Below the pieces are notes generated by a model that was not told the origin of the DNA, did not search any database, and worked only from the letters and a program-made list of their open reading frames with translations. This document shows positions 17,297-26,852 of a stretch of 64,000 nucleotides of DNA, in pieces (position 1 is the first letter of the stretch; each line of letters begins with the position of its first letter). Origin of the DNA: an uncultured Lachnospiraceae bacterium (GTDB lineage: Bacteria > Bacillota > Clostridia > Lachnospirales > Lachnospiraceae); assembly GCA_946558465.1 (NCBI GenBank), contig CAMNTM010000001.1, positions 62,001 to 126,000 of the forward strand, written 5' to 3'. A program made the position numbers and the translations under genes.

Positions 17297-19045
17297 TTAT
17301 TTTCCTTCCACGAATTCTCTCATTCCCTGGAAGATAAGCCATACGGAGGTTGCTCCTGCATCCTGATGTCCGATTGCTCTCTCCATCAGCGATTTTGCAC
17401 GTCCGAATTTTGCTACGTATTTCTTTGTATCTTCCATACCCTGTCTCGCCGCTTCTTCTGCTGCCTTCAGCATCTCAAGAAGGCTCTTGTCACGGTTTGC
17501 CTCTAATGCCTCTACTGCAGGTGCCAGCGCATCTACCATCGTCTTATCGCCGACCTCTGCTTTTCCTCTTTCCTGGATTGCTGTGAGGCTCTTGCGTTCC
17601 ATGCCCGCAAGATCATCTGCCGTAAGTACCTCTTTTGGCTCCATACCCTTTGCGCCGGCCAGGTAAAGGCTTCCGAATATTACTCCTGACGCACCGCCCA
17701 TAGACATCAGCATCGCCTGTCCTGCCGTCTCAAATACAGCATATGCGTTTTCCTCTCCCTGCATCTTGAGAAGCTTTTTCTTTGCCTTCTGCATGCCGCC
17801 TGCCATGCCGATTCCATGGTCGCCGTCACCGATGACACTGTCAATCTCTGTCAGATACGGCTTTTTTGCAATTACCTTATCCGCTATGTAAAGAAGCATA
17901 TTTCTTGCATCCTCTGCATTAAGCTCGGTAAGCTCTCCTTCCCTGCTCCTTACAATCTCAGCTTCCTCTACATCATTTTCATCAAATTCAGGCTCTTCCT
18001 CTTCGTCCTCATCCTCAGTCTGATAAGAAGCGCCGGTAAGCTCTCCCTTTGCATAATACGGGGAGTAACACGGTGCGTCAAGATAAGTCTTAAGCTCATC
18101 ATCAAGCTTCAGAATGGTAATAGAAAATCCACCCATCTCCATACAGGTACAGTAGGTCTTTACCTCTGCATCATGTACCTTCAATCCATCCTTATGGAAA
18201 TGCTTACTCAGCTCGTGATATACAAGATTCAGCTCCAGAAGCGGAGTAGATCCAAGCCCATTTACAAGTACTGCGATCTCATCGCCTTCCTTTAAGCCCA
18301 TCTCTGCCTTAATCTCGCTGTACATTCTGTCTACAAGCTCATTACACGGCTTCATCTTGGTACGCTCAATTCCCGGTTCGCCGTGAAGGCCCATGCCGAA
18401 TTCTATCTCGTCATCGCCAAGATGGAAGGTAGGCTCGTCGTTTCCCGGAAGCGTTCCCGGAGAGGTTGCAAGTCCGATTGTATTGATATTGTCTCTTGCC
18501 TTCTCTGTGATCCGCACCACTTCGTCAAAATCAAGTCCGGCATCGCACGCTGCTCCTGCTACCTTGATTACAAATACATCTCCGGCGATTCCGCGTCTGT
18601 CCGTGATTCTCTCCTTCGGTGCAGAAGCAAAATCATCCCATACGCGCACATGCGCCGTCTTCATCCCCTCTGCCTGACAGATTTCCTCTGCCATATCAAA
18701 GTTCAGATTGTCTCCCGCATAACAGCCATAGATGAAGAGAACTCCCTTTCCCTGATCTACCGCCTTTGCCGCCTCGCTGATCAACTCTGGATTCGGGGAA
18801 GCACAGATATTGCCGCATGCAACTGCATCTGCAAGTCCCGCTCCGCAGTATCCGGAAAATAACGGCTCGTGTCCGCTTCCGCCTCCGATAACAAGAGCTA
18901 CCTTATCCTTTCGGTGACCCTTGTACATAAACGCATTATAATCTCCGATTTTCTTATAATAGCGCTTATATGCGGACAAATACCCCGCCAGCATCTCCTC
19001 GACAACATTTGATACATCTGCATTCAAAATCTTTTTTACACCCAT
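17297..19045 (-). CDS. Fused DhaK-DhaL ketose kinase (dihydroxyacetone/erythrulose kinase family)
   Basis: A 582-residue ATP-dependent kinase with the DhaK substrate domain at about 1-335 and the DhaL nucleotide domain at about 380-582, joined by a highly acidic linker (EDEDEEEEPEFDENDVEEAE). DhaK shows GGGSGHEPLFSGYCGAG and the covalent substrate histidine in FGMGLHGEPGIE. DhaL shows the metal-binding DSVIGDGDHGIGM and GGASG. Single-chain proteins of this form are known as dihydroxyacetone kinases and as L- or D-erythrulose kinases (LerK/DerK). A second, split DhaK/DhaL pair lies at 29100-30744. Neighbouring TIM-barrel and SIS isomerases fit a tetrulose or related ketose substrate. Which ketose cannot be decided. 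Confidence 0.9.
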   Translation of the reverse strand: MGVKKILNADVSNVVEEMLAGYLSAYKRYYKKIGDYNAFMYKGHRKDKVALVIGGGSGHEPLFSGYCGAGLADAVACGNICASPNPELISEAAKAVDQGKGVLFIYGCYAGDNLNFDMAEEICQAEGMKTAHVRVWDDFASAPKERITDRRGIAGDVFVIKVAGAACDAGLDFDEVVRITEKARDNINTIGLATSPGTLPGNDEPTFHLGDDEIEFGMGLHGEPGIERTKMKPCNELVDRMYSEIKAEMGLKEGDEIAVLVNGLGSTPLLELNLVYHELSKHFHKDGLKVHDAEVKTYCTCMEMGGFSITILKLDDELKTYLDAPCYSPYYAKGELTGASYQTEDEDEEEEPEFDENDVEEAEIVRSREGELTELNAEDARNMLLYIADKVIAKKPYLTEIDSVIGDGDHGIGMAGGMQKAKKKLLKMQGEENAYAVFETAGQAMLMSMGGASGVIFGSLYLAGAKGMEPKEVLTADDLAGMERKSLTAIQERGKAEVGDKTMVDALAPAVEALEANRDKSLLEMLKAAEEAARQGMEDTKKYVAKFGRAKSLMERAIGHQDAGATSVWLIFQGMREFVEGK

Positions 19046-19060
19046 TGTAAATCTGCCTCC

Positions 19061-19624
19061 TTATTCAACATTTCTATGGCGTCCGGACATTTTCTCAAAG
19101 GACAGCCCCGGCGTCTCGTCTACGATTATCATAACAATGATGTCAAATAAAATCAATAGACACTGTTCAAATAAGTTTCCCATCGGCTGGAAGGACGGCA
19201 CAACATCATCGGTTCCTCTGTATACGGCTGCGGGGACAAAAAATACCTTGTCTGCTATATTTTTTGCGGTGCTTCCGCTTGGCGAACCTGTTACCACATA
19301 AATCATGGCTCCTGCCTCTTTCGCCCGCTCGCAGATATAATTGATATGTCCGATACAGCCGTCTCCCAAAGTAGCAATCAGGAGATCTCCTTCACCGATA
19401 GAGGGGGTCGTATCATCCCATATCCAGTGGATTTCCTTTCCCATATGCATCAGTCTCATGGCAAATGCTCTCGTCGCCATACCCTCTCTCCCGACGCCAA
19501 TCAGAAAAATACGTTCATGTACCTTCACCTCGTCGATAAACTCACGCATGCCTGACTGGTCTACCTTTTCAAATACCTGCTTGTATTCTCCCAAGATTTT
19601 TTCATACATTTCCTTATATTCCAT
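19061..19624 (-). CDS. SIS-domain sugar-phosphate isomerase-like protein
   Basis: A 187-residue single SIS-domain protein resembling 6-phospho-3-hexuloisomerase (HxlB) and related aldose-ketose isomerases. The phosphosugar-binding start is RIFLIGVGREGMATRAFAMR, followed by a WIWDDTTPSIGEGDLLIATLGDG stretch and IYVVTGSPSGSTAK. It ends with a hydrophobic helix (EQCLLILFDIIVMIIV) typical of the dimer core. It lies between the TIM-barrel protein and the kinase on one transcript. It likely handles a phosphorylated sugar; the exact one is unknown. Confidence 0.8.
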   Translation of the reverse strand: MEYKEMYEKILGEYKQVFEKVDQSGMREFIDEVKVHERIFLIGVGREGMATRAFAMRLMHMGKEIHWIWDDTTPSIGEGDLLIATLGDGCIGHINYICERAKEAGAMIYVVTGSPSGSTAKNIADKVFFVPAAVYRGTDDVVPSFQPMGNLFEQCLLILFDIIVMIIVDETPGLSFEKMSGRHRNVE

Positions 19625-19697
19625 TTACAAAAACCTCCTTCCATTTTGTCCTTAAAGCACGCTTTTTTAATGCATCCAAACCCCGTGCTCCAGATTT

Positions 19698-20588
19698 TCA
19701 ATCAAGCTCTTTGTGCAGATAATCCATAGTTTTCTTCATGCCGTCATAAACTGCGTCATCATCATCCTCAAAAATCGTTACAACCTCCAGATACTGTACA
19801 ATATCATCAAGTCCTGCATCCTTTGTCGCACGCTTAATCAGCTCCGGGGTAATGATACCTTCCTTTGTAAAATCCCAGTGTCTGTCCCACTCTCCGTCCG
19901 TCTGCTGCAGATGTATGGATCCGATATACGGTGCACATTCATGAAACCACAGCTCTATGTCTGCCTCTTCCTTAAGAAGCGGCTTATATAATGCATGCCC
20001 CCAGTCTATAAGAAGCTTTATCGGAATATCCGTTCCCTCCAGGTCCTTCATCATCTGAATGCACACACCGGGACTGTGGGGAAATTCTGTAATCAGCGGA
20101 GTCGCCTCAATGTGAATCTCTTCAAGTCCTTTTGATTTTCCGTAAGCGGCAAGCTTCCTTAAATATTCAAGCATTTCCTGGTATAACTCTTCTCTTTTTT
20201 CCGGATTCCTTGCGTCATCATAATTCATACCGCCAACTGGTGTTCCCATTACCTTTGCACCCATATCTACCGTAAGGTCAACCGCCCTTTTAAAAAATAA
20301 AAATGCCGCCTCTCTCTGTTCCTTCGCCGGGGCAAGAAGATGCGCATAGGAATAGGAGGCCAGTCCTCCAAAGGTTGCATCAATCTCTACACCTGCTTCT
20401 TCGAACGCTTCTCTATACTCCCTTACCATCGGATCTCTTAATTCCTTCGGCCACCAGGGATCAATCAGATCCCAGCTAAACTGCACATGCTCCACGCCAA
20501 AATCATTCTTACACATAGCTGCAAGCTGTGCCGGCTTCATCCATCTTTTTACTGCAAAGGACATATTCAAACCTAATTTCATATTCAT
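19698..20588 (-). CDS. Sugar-phosphate isomerase/epimerase, TIM-barrel (AP endonuclease 2 superfamily)
   Basis: A 296-residue xylose-isomerase-like TIM barrel. Metal-ligand candidates are visible in EEIHIEATPL (Glu), IKLLIDWGHALY (Asp, His), GSIHLQQTDGEWDRHWDFT (His) and the C-terminal QYLEVVTIFEDDDD (Glu). Members epimerise or isomerise ketoses; EryC of the erythritol pathway belongs to this superfamily. It is the first gene of the unit that continues with the SIS protein, the DhaK-DhaL kinase and the dehydrogenase. A TTCGAA-containing site upstream may control it. The start MNMKLGLNM could also be at the second methionine. Confidence 0.8.
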   Translation of the reverse strand: MNMKLGLNMSFAVKRWMKPAQLAAMCKNDFGVEHVQFSWDLIDPWWPKELRDPMVREYREAFEEAGVEIDATFGGLASYSYAHLLAPAKEQREAAFLFFKRAVDLTVDMGAKVMGTPVGGMNYDDARNPEKREELYQEMLEYLRKLAAYGKSKGLEEIHIEATPLITEFPHSPGVCIQMMKDLEGTDIPIKLLIDWGHALYKPLLKEEADIELWFHECAPYIGSIHLQQTDGEWDRHWDFTKEGIITPELIKRATKDAGLDDIVQYLEVVTIFEDDDDAVYDGMKKTMDYLHKELD

Positions 20589-20667
20589 TTCTCCCTTCTG
20601 CTGCTAAGAATATCTCAATCATTTTCTCAAAATTAACAATCCATATAACAGATATTTCCGCCTGCCA

Positions 20668-20681
20668 AAACGATTCGAAAC
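20668..20681 (-). promoter_or_regulatory. Operator-like motif AAACGATTCGAAAC
   Basis: This 14-base sequence is the exact reverse complement of the motif at 1306-1319 and shares its GTTTCGAAT core with 6937. It lies about 80 nt before the epimerase gene on the minus strand, within the gap following the permease gene. It is probably a binding site for one shared regulator. Confidence 0.5.
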
Positions 20682-20682
20682 A

Positions 20683-21684
20683 TTAACCAAGTTTAATTTT
20701 TCTCTGCTTTCTCTCACGTACAATCTCAGATATAGAGCTGAATGAGATCGCAATAACTACTACAATACCGCTGACCGCTGACTGCCAGTATACATTAACA
20801 CCGAACAGAACAATCATATTCTGAATGATACTGATAATCGCCGCACCGATAAGCGCACCTGCCGGATTACCGATACCTCCTGTCAATGATACGCCTCCGA
20901 TAACGGAGGCTGCGATAGAGTTCATCGGCCAGTTCTCTCCAATCGCAGACTGAGCAGATCCAAGTCTTGCCACATACAAAATACCTGCAAGAGACGAAAT
21001 AAGTCCGACGATAGAGTAAATCATCATACGAATCTTATCCACCTTAATACCAAGAATCTTTGCTGCCTCGCGGCTGTTTCCAATCGCATAAATGTAACGT
21101 CCGGTCTTCGTTTTCTTTACCATAAAAAGTACAAGAATCAAAACAATAACACAGAAAATAAATGGGAAGGGAATCGGTCCTACATTTCCCTTTCCAAGTA
21201 TGTATATATTTTCGGGTACTCCTGTAATCGCTTTTCCTTTTGTCAGTACAAGGTTAATACCCCCGTACAGACCCTGCATACCAATTGTAGCAACCATAGA
21301 ATTCAGTCTCAGCTTTGTAATAATCAGGCCGTTGATTCCTCCGAATACAAGTCCCATAAACATTGCAAGCGCAAGGGAAAGCCACGGATTCAAACCATAA
21401 TTTACCATCATCATACCGGAAAGGATTCCGCACAGAGAGGCAATCTTTCCTACTGAAAGATCCAGCTCTCCAACCAGCAGAAGCAGCGACTGCGCAATAC
21501 CAATCATGCCGACAAAGGCCAGGTCTCTGAGCAATGACTGCAGGTTATAGATATCCAGAAAGTATGGAGATGCTACACTTGCAATAATGACCATCAAAAG
21601 CAGTACGGCACCGATCGCGGTCATATTACTTTTCTTCAATGCACTGATAAAAGCATTGTTTGTTTTAGTTTTTTCTTTACTCAT
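20683..21684 (-). CDS. Sugar ABC transporter permease (RbsC family)
   Basis: A 333-residue inner-membrane permease with about nine to ten hydrophobic segments. It carries the family hallmarks GELDLSVGKIASLCG near residue 75 and AASVIGGVSLTGGIGNPAG near 250, as in RbsC/XylH. It is the last gene of the operon binding protein - ATPase - permease. The N-terminus is basic and hydrophilic (KEKTKTNNAFISALKKS). It forms the translocation path, probably as a homodimer. Confidence 0.94.
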   Translation of the reverse strand: MSKEKTKTNNAFISALKKSNMTAIGAVLLLMVIIASVASPYFLDIYNLQSLLRDLAFVGMIGIAQSLLLLVGELDLSVGKIASLCGILSGMMMVNYGLNPWLSLALAMFMGLVFGGINGLIITKLRLNSMVATIGMQGLYGGINLVLTKGKAITGVPENIYILGKGNVGPIPFPFIFCVIVLILVLFMVKKTKTGRYIYAIGNSREAAKILGIKVDKIRMMIYSIVGLISSLAGILYVARLGSAQSAIGENWPMNSIAASVIGGVSLTGGIGNPAGALIGAAIISIIQNMIVLFGVNVYWQSAVSGIVVVIAISFSSISEIVRERKQRKIKLG

Positions 21685-21704
21685 AATATACGACTCCTCT
21701 TTAT

Positions 21705-23186
21705 CTAAGAATTTACTCCAATAATAGCACCTAATATAGCTTCTTTATCTGCCTTTGCATCATACTCTCCGGCCTTTCTGCCCTCATACAATGCAATAAT
21801 TCTATTTGAACATTTCTTGATTTCTTCCATTTCTGAGGAAATGAGTATAATTCCGATTTCCTTTTCCTCAGCCAGCTCCTTCATAAGACGGTATATCTCT
21901 GCCTTTGTCCCTACATCAATACCTTTCGTCGGCTCATCAAATACAAGAACCTTTGGATGGCAGCTCATGGCACGCCCGATAATAACCTTCTGCTGATTGC
22001 CTCCGCTTAGGAACTGAATCTCTTTATCTGTCCCCGGAGTTTTTACATCATAAGTGTCGATGACCTTCTGCGCAAGCTCATCTTCCTTTTTCTTTGAAAT
22101 ATTGAGCCCGCTTTTAAGCTCATCAAGAACGGATATTGAAATGTTTTCCCGAATCGACAACACCGGAAGAATTCCCTGCTTTTTCCGCTCCTCCGGAAGA
22201 TAAATAAACCCATGATTTACAGAATAATTCGTATCTCCCAGCTTCCATTCCTTTCCGTCTAGTGTTACACTTCCCGAATAGACCGGAAGATAACCGAAAA
22301 TTGCCTGCATCAGCTCACTCCGGCCTGCACCTACCAGCCCTGAAAATCCAAGAATCTCGCCCTTTTTAAGCTCAAAGCTTATATCTGTAAAACGTTCCCC
22401 CGTCAGATTTTTTACCTCCAGGAGAACCTCATCGGTAACCTTATCGGAATAAAATACCTGCTCCTGATTAACTTCCCGCCCTGTCATCTGCTTGATAACC
22501 CACGGAATATCTATTTCCTCCAGTTTGGAATAAGCAACCTTCTTTCCATTTCTGAATACCGTCAGCACATCTCCGAGCGCAAAGATTTCTTCCAGTTTAT
22601 GAGAAATAAAAATAACCGCCTTATTTTCTGCTTTAATCTCTTTCACAATTTCAAATAATATCTGCGTATCACTCGTTGTCAGACTTGTTGTCGGCTCATC
22701 TAACATCAATACCTCATATTCCTCATGCACGGTAGCTCTTGCAATCTGAAGAAGCTGCTGCGAGGATACGGAAATATCTTTTACTAATTCTTCCGGTTTT
22801 ACCGGAATTCTGAATTTCTCCAATATGGGAACTGCCTTTTTCTGCAGCTCCTTCTGATTAACAGTCCCTTTTATGCCCGACTTTTCATAAGGCAGGAACA
22901 GATTTTCCGCAACAGACATATAACCAAATAAGTCAATCTCCTGCGGTACATACGCCACCTTATCAAAGAGAGATTTATTTTTCATTGCATTTTCGCCGCC
23001 GACAAGTACTTCGCCTTCCTCCGGCTCATACACGCCTGTCAGACATTTTATCAACGTACTCTTTCCGGCTCCGTTCTCTCCAATCACACAATGAATCTCA
23101 CCCGGCTCAAAGGATACATCTACCGAATCCAGGGCGACTACGCCGGGAAACAGCTTTGTAATATTATGTGCCTCTAATATCTTCAT
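21705..23186 (-). CDS. Sugar ABC transporter ATP-binding protein (RbsA family, two ABC domains)
   Basis: A 493-residue protein with two ATP-binding cassettes. Start at 23186 (MKILEAHNITKLFPG) is chosen because AAGGAG lies 7 nt upstream. Domain 1 has Walker A GENGAGKST and Walker B YEVLMLDEPTTSL; domain 2 has the weaker GLVGAGRSE loop, the strong signature LSGGNQQKV and VLVFDEPTKGIDVG. Such asymmetry is usual for sugar importers. It sits between the binding protein (with an intervening hairpin) and the permease. Confidence 0.95.
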   Translation of the reverse strand: MKILEAHNITKLFPGVVALDSVDVSFEPGEIHCVIGENGAGKSTLIKCLTGVYEPEEGEVLVGGENAMKNKSLFDKVAYVPQEIDLFGYMSVAENLFLPYEKSGIKGTVNQKELQKKAVPILEKFRIPVKPEELVKDISVSSQQLLQIARATVHEEYEVLMLDEPTTSLTTSDTQILFEIVKEIKAENKAVIFISHKLEEIFALGDVLTVFRNGKKVAYSKLEEIDIPWVIKQMTGREVNQEQVFYSDKVTDEVLLEVKNLTGERFTDISFELKKGEILGFSGLVGAGRSELMQAIFGYLPVYSGSVTLDGKEWKLGDTNYSVNHGFIYLPEERKKQGILPVLSIRENISISVLDELKSGLNISKKKEDELAQKVIDTYDVKTPGTDKEIQFLSGGNQQKVIIGRAMSCHPKVLVFDEPTKGIDVGTKAEIYRLMKELAEEKEIGIILISSEMEEIKKCSNRIIALYEGRKAGEYDAKADKEAILGAIIGVNS

Positions 23187-23208
23187 AGACATGCTCCTTT
23201 TTATAAAG

Positions 23209-23249
23209 TGAGGGCCGGTGACTTGAATTAATTCAGTCACAAGCCCTCA
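23209..23249 (-). terminator. Intercistronic hairpin between binding-protein and ATPase genes
   Basis: TGAGGGC, GTGACT and the reverse complements AGTCAC and GCCCTCA form a long hairpin around GAATTAATTC. It lies between the binding-protein stop and the ATPase ribosome site and probably gives higher binding-protein expression by RNA stabilisation or attenuation. Confidence 0.6.
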
Positions 23250-23288
23250 TTTCTAAGTCATACTAAATTATTATCATCTGACAATACA

Positions 23289-24287
23289 TTATTTAACGAT
23301 TTCTTTCCATTCCTCGATGTTCTCCTCGTCAATTACAGCAATACCTGTATCAACAGCCTGTGGAATATCCAGTCCCAGATGTGACTGCCACATCATTAAT
23401 ACTGCATACTGTCCCTGCATCTGCGGCATTGTTGAAGATGTAGCTGTGATTGTCTGCGGAATGTAATCAAGAATCTCAATCAGGTTATCCATTGCTACGA
23501 ATGTAACCTGTCCCTGCTTACCGGCTTCCTCGATTGCTGCTGCAACACCAGAACCACATGCGTCACAGTTTAAGTAACCTTTAAGATCTGGATTTGCTGC
23601 AAGAACTGCCGCTGCCTGAGATTGAGCTTCCTCAATGTTGTCATTGTCAATACCACCGTCGATTACTTCAATGTTTGGATATTTTGCCAATGCATCTAAG
23701 TGAGCCTGATATCTCTCTGCATGGTTTGGAGCTGACGGGAATCCCTGCATAACTGCAACCTTTCCTTCTTCTCCAATCAGTTCAGCTAATCTATCTGCTG
23801 CGATTGTTGCCTGCTCAGCAAAATCGTTGCCGACACTTGTAAGTCCGCTTCCCTCTGGCGACGGAGCGTCAAACAAAACTACCGGAATACCCTGATTCTG
23901 GATTTCCTCGATAACTGCCTTGCTTCCCTCATAATCTACCGGGTCAAGTGCAATACCATCCGGCTTTGTAGCTGCTGCCTGCTCAAGTGTTGAGTTCTGC
24001 TCTGCAACGTCAGACTGTGACGGAGCACGGTAATCAATCTTAACCTCTACTCCCAGCTGCTCAGACAATGCTTCTGCCTGAAGTACGGCGCCTTTGTTTA
24101 CCTCATCAAACCATGCGTGTACACATTTCGGAACAATAACAAATGTCAGATCCTCACCCTTCTTTGCTGTACCGCCATCCTCTGATGAACCGCCGCCTTC
24201 GGATGAGCCGCCGCCGGAATTACATCCTACAGCCATTGCTGCGATCATTGCCACACATAACAGAATAGCAAAAACTTTCTTCTTCAT
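23289..24287 (-). CDS. Sugar ABC transporter substrate-binding lipoprotein
   Basis: A 332-residue type I periplasmic binding protein. The signal peptide ends in MAVGC (lipid-anchored cysteine near residue 22) and is followed by a Gly/Ser/Glu spacer. The mature part holds typical strands such as PDGIALDPVDYEGSKAVI and LKGYLNCDACGSGVAAAI. It leads the operon with the ATPase at 21705 and permease at 20683. The upstream gene set encodes a YesMN-type two-component system, which likely controls it. The first charged segment KCVHAWFDEV resembles that of the 190-1281 protein (LVHAWWDAV), so the two may bind related ligands. Confidence 0.92.
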   Translation of the reverse strand: MKKKVFAILLCVAMIAAMAVGCNSGGGSSEGGGSSEDGGTAKKGEDLTFVIVPKCVHAWFDEVNKGAVLQAEALSEQLGVEVKIDYRAPSQSDVAEQNSTLEQAAATKPDGIALDPVDYEGSKAVIEEIQNQGIPVVLFDAPSPEGSGLTSVGNDFAEQATIAADRLAELIGEEGKVAVMQGFPSAPNHAERYQAHLDALAKYPNIEVIDGGIDNDNIEEAQSQAAAVLAANPDLKGYLNCDACGSGVAAAIEEAGKQGQVTFVAMDNLIEILDYIPQTITATSSTMPQMQGQYAVLMMWQSHLGLDIPQAVDTGIAVIDEENIEEWKEIVK

Positions 24288-24412
24288 TTACATTTCCTCC
24301 TTCTTTTTTATGTTTTCCTATTGGATAGCTTTATTTTATAAAAAAAAGTTTAAAAATCCAATGGGGGAAAATTTAGAATAGGTGGGAGAATTTTTAGACA
24401 AATGAGAATCTA

Positions 24413-25831
24413 TCAATCCAGGCTGATAATCTGATCGGAAATATCTTCTACATACTCTTCTCTGGATTTTAAAATAATGACTGCCGTCCCCTTATTGGCA
24501 AATTTTTTTATATAGGATTTTACAATAGATACACCATACACATCACACAATGCAAAGGGCTCAAACAGCACCAGAACTCTGGGATTGTACACATACCACC
24601 GCTCCAGCGTAAGACTGATAAGATCATTGACTCCCAGCTCCTGTGCCGGCATACCGGCTAATATTTCGCTGCTGTCCATATTACTGCCCAGCATTTTGAG
24701 CATTTTTTTTGCCGAAGCAATATATTCTAACGAGGATATCTTCTGAAGAGAGGGAAGAAGCAGATTTTCTCCAACCGACATGCTGGAAAACACCTCCTCC
24801 TGACTTCCCAGATGCATAACTGATACCACCTTTTCTTCCACAAACCCGGTAAAATGAACATTGTCATATCTTTTGGAGTTCAAAATGCAGTAACTTCCTT
24901 CTTCATTCTTCCTTCCTGACAAAAGCATAAAGATTCTCTCCTTTTCTTTTCCATTCAGAATCAAAAAGGTAGTCACTTCGCCTCTGACAAAATTAAATTC
25001 TTCTTTTCTGCCATTCCTAAGCCTTAATTCCCTGACCTTGTAAATAGAATCTTTTTGCTCCTTTTCCTCCAGTACATAGCTGTCCAGACTTCTTTTGCTT
25101 GATATGGCAGTATCCCCCATAAGAAATTTTTCCAAATGCGCGCTGCTTTTTATATAATTCTTTTGACATTTTTTAACAATACGCCCTTTTTTAAAAATAA
25201 TATATTTGTCAGACAGCATAGACAATACCATATCAGAATGGCTATTCACAACTACAGCCATTCTCCCCTTAATAATCCTCCTCATTACCCTTGCAAATTT
25301 CTGTATTGATTCCGGACGCATTCCCTCAAATTCGTCCTCGATGATAACGATTTTTTTACCGTGCCTGCACGCTTTTACAAGATCTGCCAGTCTTTTTTCA
25401 AGTTCGGAGAGCTCACGCATCTTACAGGATACGTCGAAGGGAAGCTCAAGCTCGTCAAAATATGCGGAGGTCTCCTCCTCCAGTATGTGCCTGCCCCATA
25501 TCATTTTGAACCATCCGGCATCTACAAGTCCTATATATTCTGCAACTGTCCAGTCATCAATTACATAATTCGACGAAGTAATCCGGTACACCTTTTTAAC
25601 AAGCTCTGTATTGCCGGTTACTTTTCTTCCTTCTATATAAACGCTGTAATCTCCGATATCCTCCCCTGTATCTCCGTTCAAAATCTGTACCAGCAGTTCC
25701 TTCCCGGAATAGGTAAGTCCTCTGAAGCCGACACATTCGCCTTCCAGAATACACAAAGATATATGCTCCAGCCTTTTCGCCTGCCCGTAATCCAAGCTTA
25801 GATTGTTAATCCGCAGTATTTCCTTCTTCAT
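24413..25831 (-). CDS. Degenerate double-ABC (RbsA-like) protein, probable pseudo-ATPase in a two-component operon
   Basis: A 472-residue protein with the layout of a sugar-importer ATPase but ruined ATP sites. In domain 1 the Walker A is FRGLTYSGKELLVQ, with Glu where Ser/Thr should follow the lysine, the Walker B region is IVIIEDEFEG, and no LSGGQ exists. In domain 2 the P-loop is ILNGKEKERIF and the signature is replaced by MPAQELGVNDL, while VLVLFEPFALCDVYG still echoes Walker B. It overlaps the histidine kinase gene by 26 bp, so it is co-translated with it. I infer a regulatory role, perhaps sensing the importer state; ATP hydrolysis looks unlikely. The function is not known to me. Confidence 0.8.
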   Translation of the reverse strand: MKKEILRINNLSLDYGQAKRLEHISLCILEGECVGFRGLTYSGKELLVQILNGDTGEDIGDYSVYIEGRKVTGNTELVKKVYRITSSNYVIDDWTVAEYIGLVDAGWFKMIWGRHILEEETSAYFDELELPFDVSCKMRELSELEKRLADLVKACRHGKKIVIIEDEFEGMRPESIQKFARVMRRIIKGRMAVVVNSHSDMVLSMLSDKYIIFKKGRIVKKCQKNYIKSSAHLEKFLMGDTAISSKRSLDSYVLEEKEQKDSIYKVRELRLRNGRKEEFNFVRGEVTTFLILNGKEKERIFMLLSGRKNEEGSYCILNSKRYDNVHFTGFVEEKVVSVMHLGSQEEVFSSMSVGENLLLPSLQKISSLEYIASAKKMLKMLGSNMDSSEILAGMPAQELGVNDLISLTLERWYVYNPRVLVLFEPFALCDVYGVSIVKSYIKKFANKGTAVIILKSREEYVEDISDQIISLD

Positions 25832-26843
25832 CCTTCAGGCCTCCGACTCTTTCATTAATAACCGGAATTGTAATTTCAACGTCTGTTCCCTGTCCTAATG
25901 TACTGTATATATTTACCCCGTATTCCTCACCAAACAAAAGCTGAATTCTCTTATGAATATTTGGCAGCGCAATTCCTGTGTTTCTCTGCCGTTCTGCTCC
26001 GCCCTCCTCAAGCTGCATACTGGAGGACTGAATTCTTGTATTCAGCTCCTTAAGCTTTCTGCTCTCAATCCCTTTACCATTGTCAGATATGGTAAGAATC
26101 AGATTCCTTTCTGTTACGATCACCTCAATCACAACCTCTCCTGACTCAAGCCTTTCTTCCAGTCCATGAAAGATAGCATTTTCTACCACCGGCTGTATAA
26201 TCAATCTTGGAATCAGAAAATCATATGCCGCCTCATCCTCTTCATCCACTATAATTTCCAGAGAAAACCGATTGTTGAAACGGTATCTTTGAATCATCAT
26301 ATAATTATGAATATTGGCAAGCTCGTCCCGCAGCGTAACAAGATTTCCCTTTCGGCTGATGCTGTATCTGAAAAATGCGCCAAGCGCTTCTACCATCTTG
26401 GCTATTTCATCGTTGTCATCCATAAGCGCCTGGCCTCTTATAGACTCAAGCGTATTGTAGAGAAAATGCGGATTAATCTGACTCTGCAGAGCCGTGAGTT
26501 CCGTCTGCTTGTCAAAGATCTGTGCAGAGTTCTCTCTCGTTCTCCGGGAGGCGTATTTATCTACCAGACGCTCTACCTGCGCCATATAGATGATTTCCCT
26601 TGCCGCCTTCTGCAGCTCCTCTTCCGTTCCCTCTTCCTCCATAAGCCTGCTCATGGTTTCTTCAAATCGTTTTGCAGGCAATACCGCTAATGAAAATACA
26701 CTGAAAAGAATACTCAACTGTAAAATCACAACCACCGTTACCAGCCACATCGGATATCTGCCCCACTCCAGTACAGCAAACAGAACTATAACAAAGAGAC
26801 ACTCTGCAGCCGCTATCATCCTTATTCTTCCTGACAGCTTCAT
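25806..26843 (-). CDS. Sensor histidine kinase, LytS/YesM type
   Basis: A 345-residue membrane kinase. Two hydrophobic helices lie near the N-terminus (IAAAECLFVIVLFAVLEW and VTVVVILQLSILFSVFSLAV) with almost no extracellular loop between them. The phospho-acceptor histidine is in LQSQINPHFLYNTLESIRGQ, and the ATPase domain has PRLIIQPVVENAIFHG and TISDNGKGIE. The lack of a large sensory domain implies that the signal comes from a partner, plausibly the importer or the pseudo-ATPase encoded immediately downstream. The gene lies 9 nt after the response regulator. Confidence 0.93.
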   Translation of the reverse strand: MKLSGRIRMIAAAECLFVIVLFAVLEWGRYPMWLVTVVVILQLSILFSVFSLAVLPAKRFEETMSRLMEEEGTEEELQKAAREIIYMAQVERLVDKYASRRTRENSAQIFDKQTELTALQSQINPHFLYNTLESIRGQALMDDNDEIAKMVEALGAFFRYSISRKGNLVTLRDELANIHNYMMIQRYRFNNRFSLEIIVDEEDEAAYDFLIPRLIIQPVVENAIFHGLEERLESGEVVIEVIVTERNLILTISDNGKGIESRKLKELNTRIQSSSMQLEEGGAERQRNTGIALPNIHKRIQLLFGEEYGVNIYSTLGQGTDVEITIPVINERVGGLKDEEGNTAD

Positions 26844-26852
26844 ATCCTCCTC

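Noticed and set aside
17816-18295. Plus-strand 159-residue frame
   Set aside because: Lies antisense inside the DhaK-DhaL gene with no ribosome site or known similarity.
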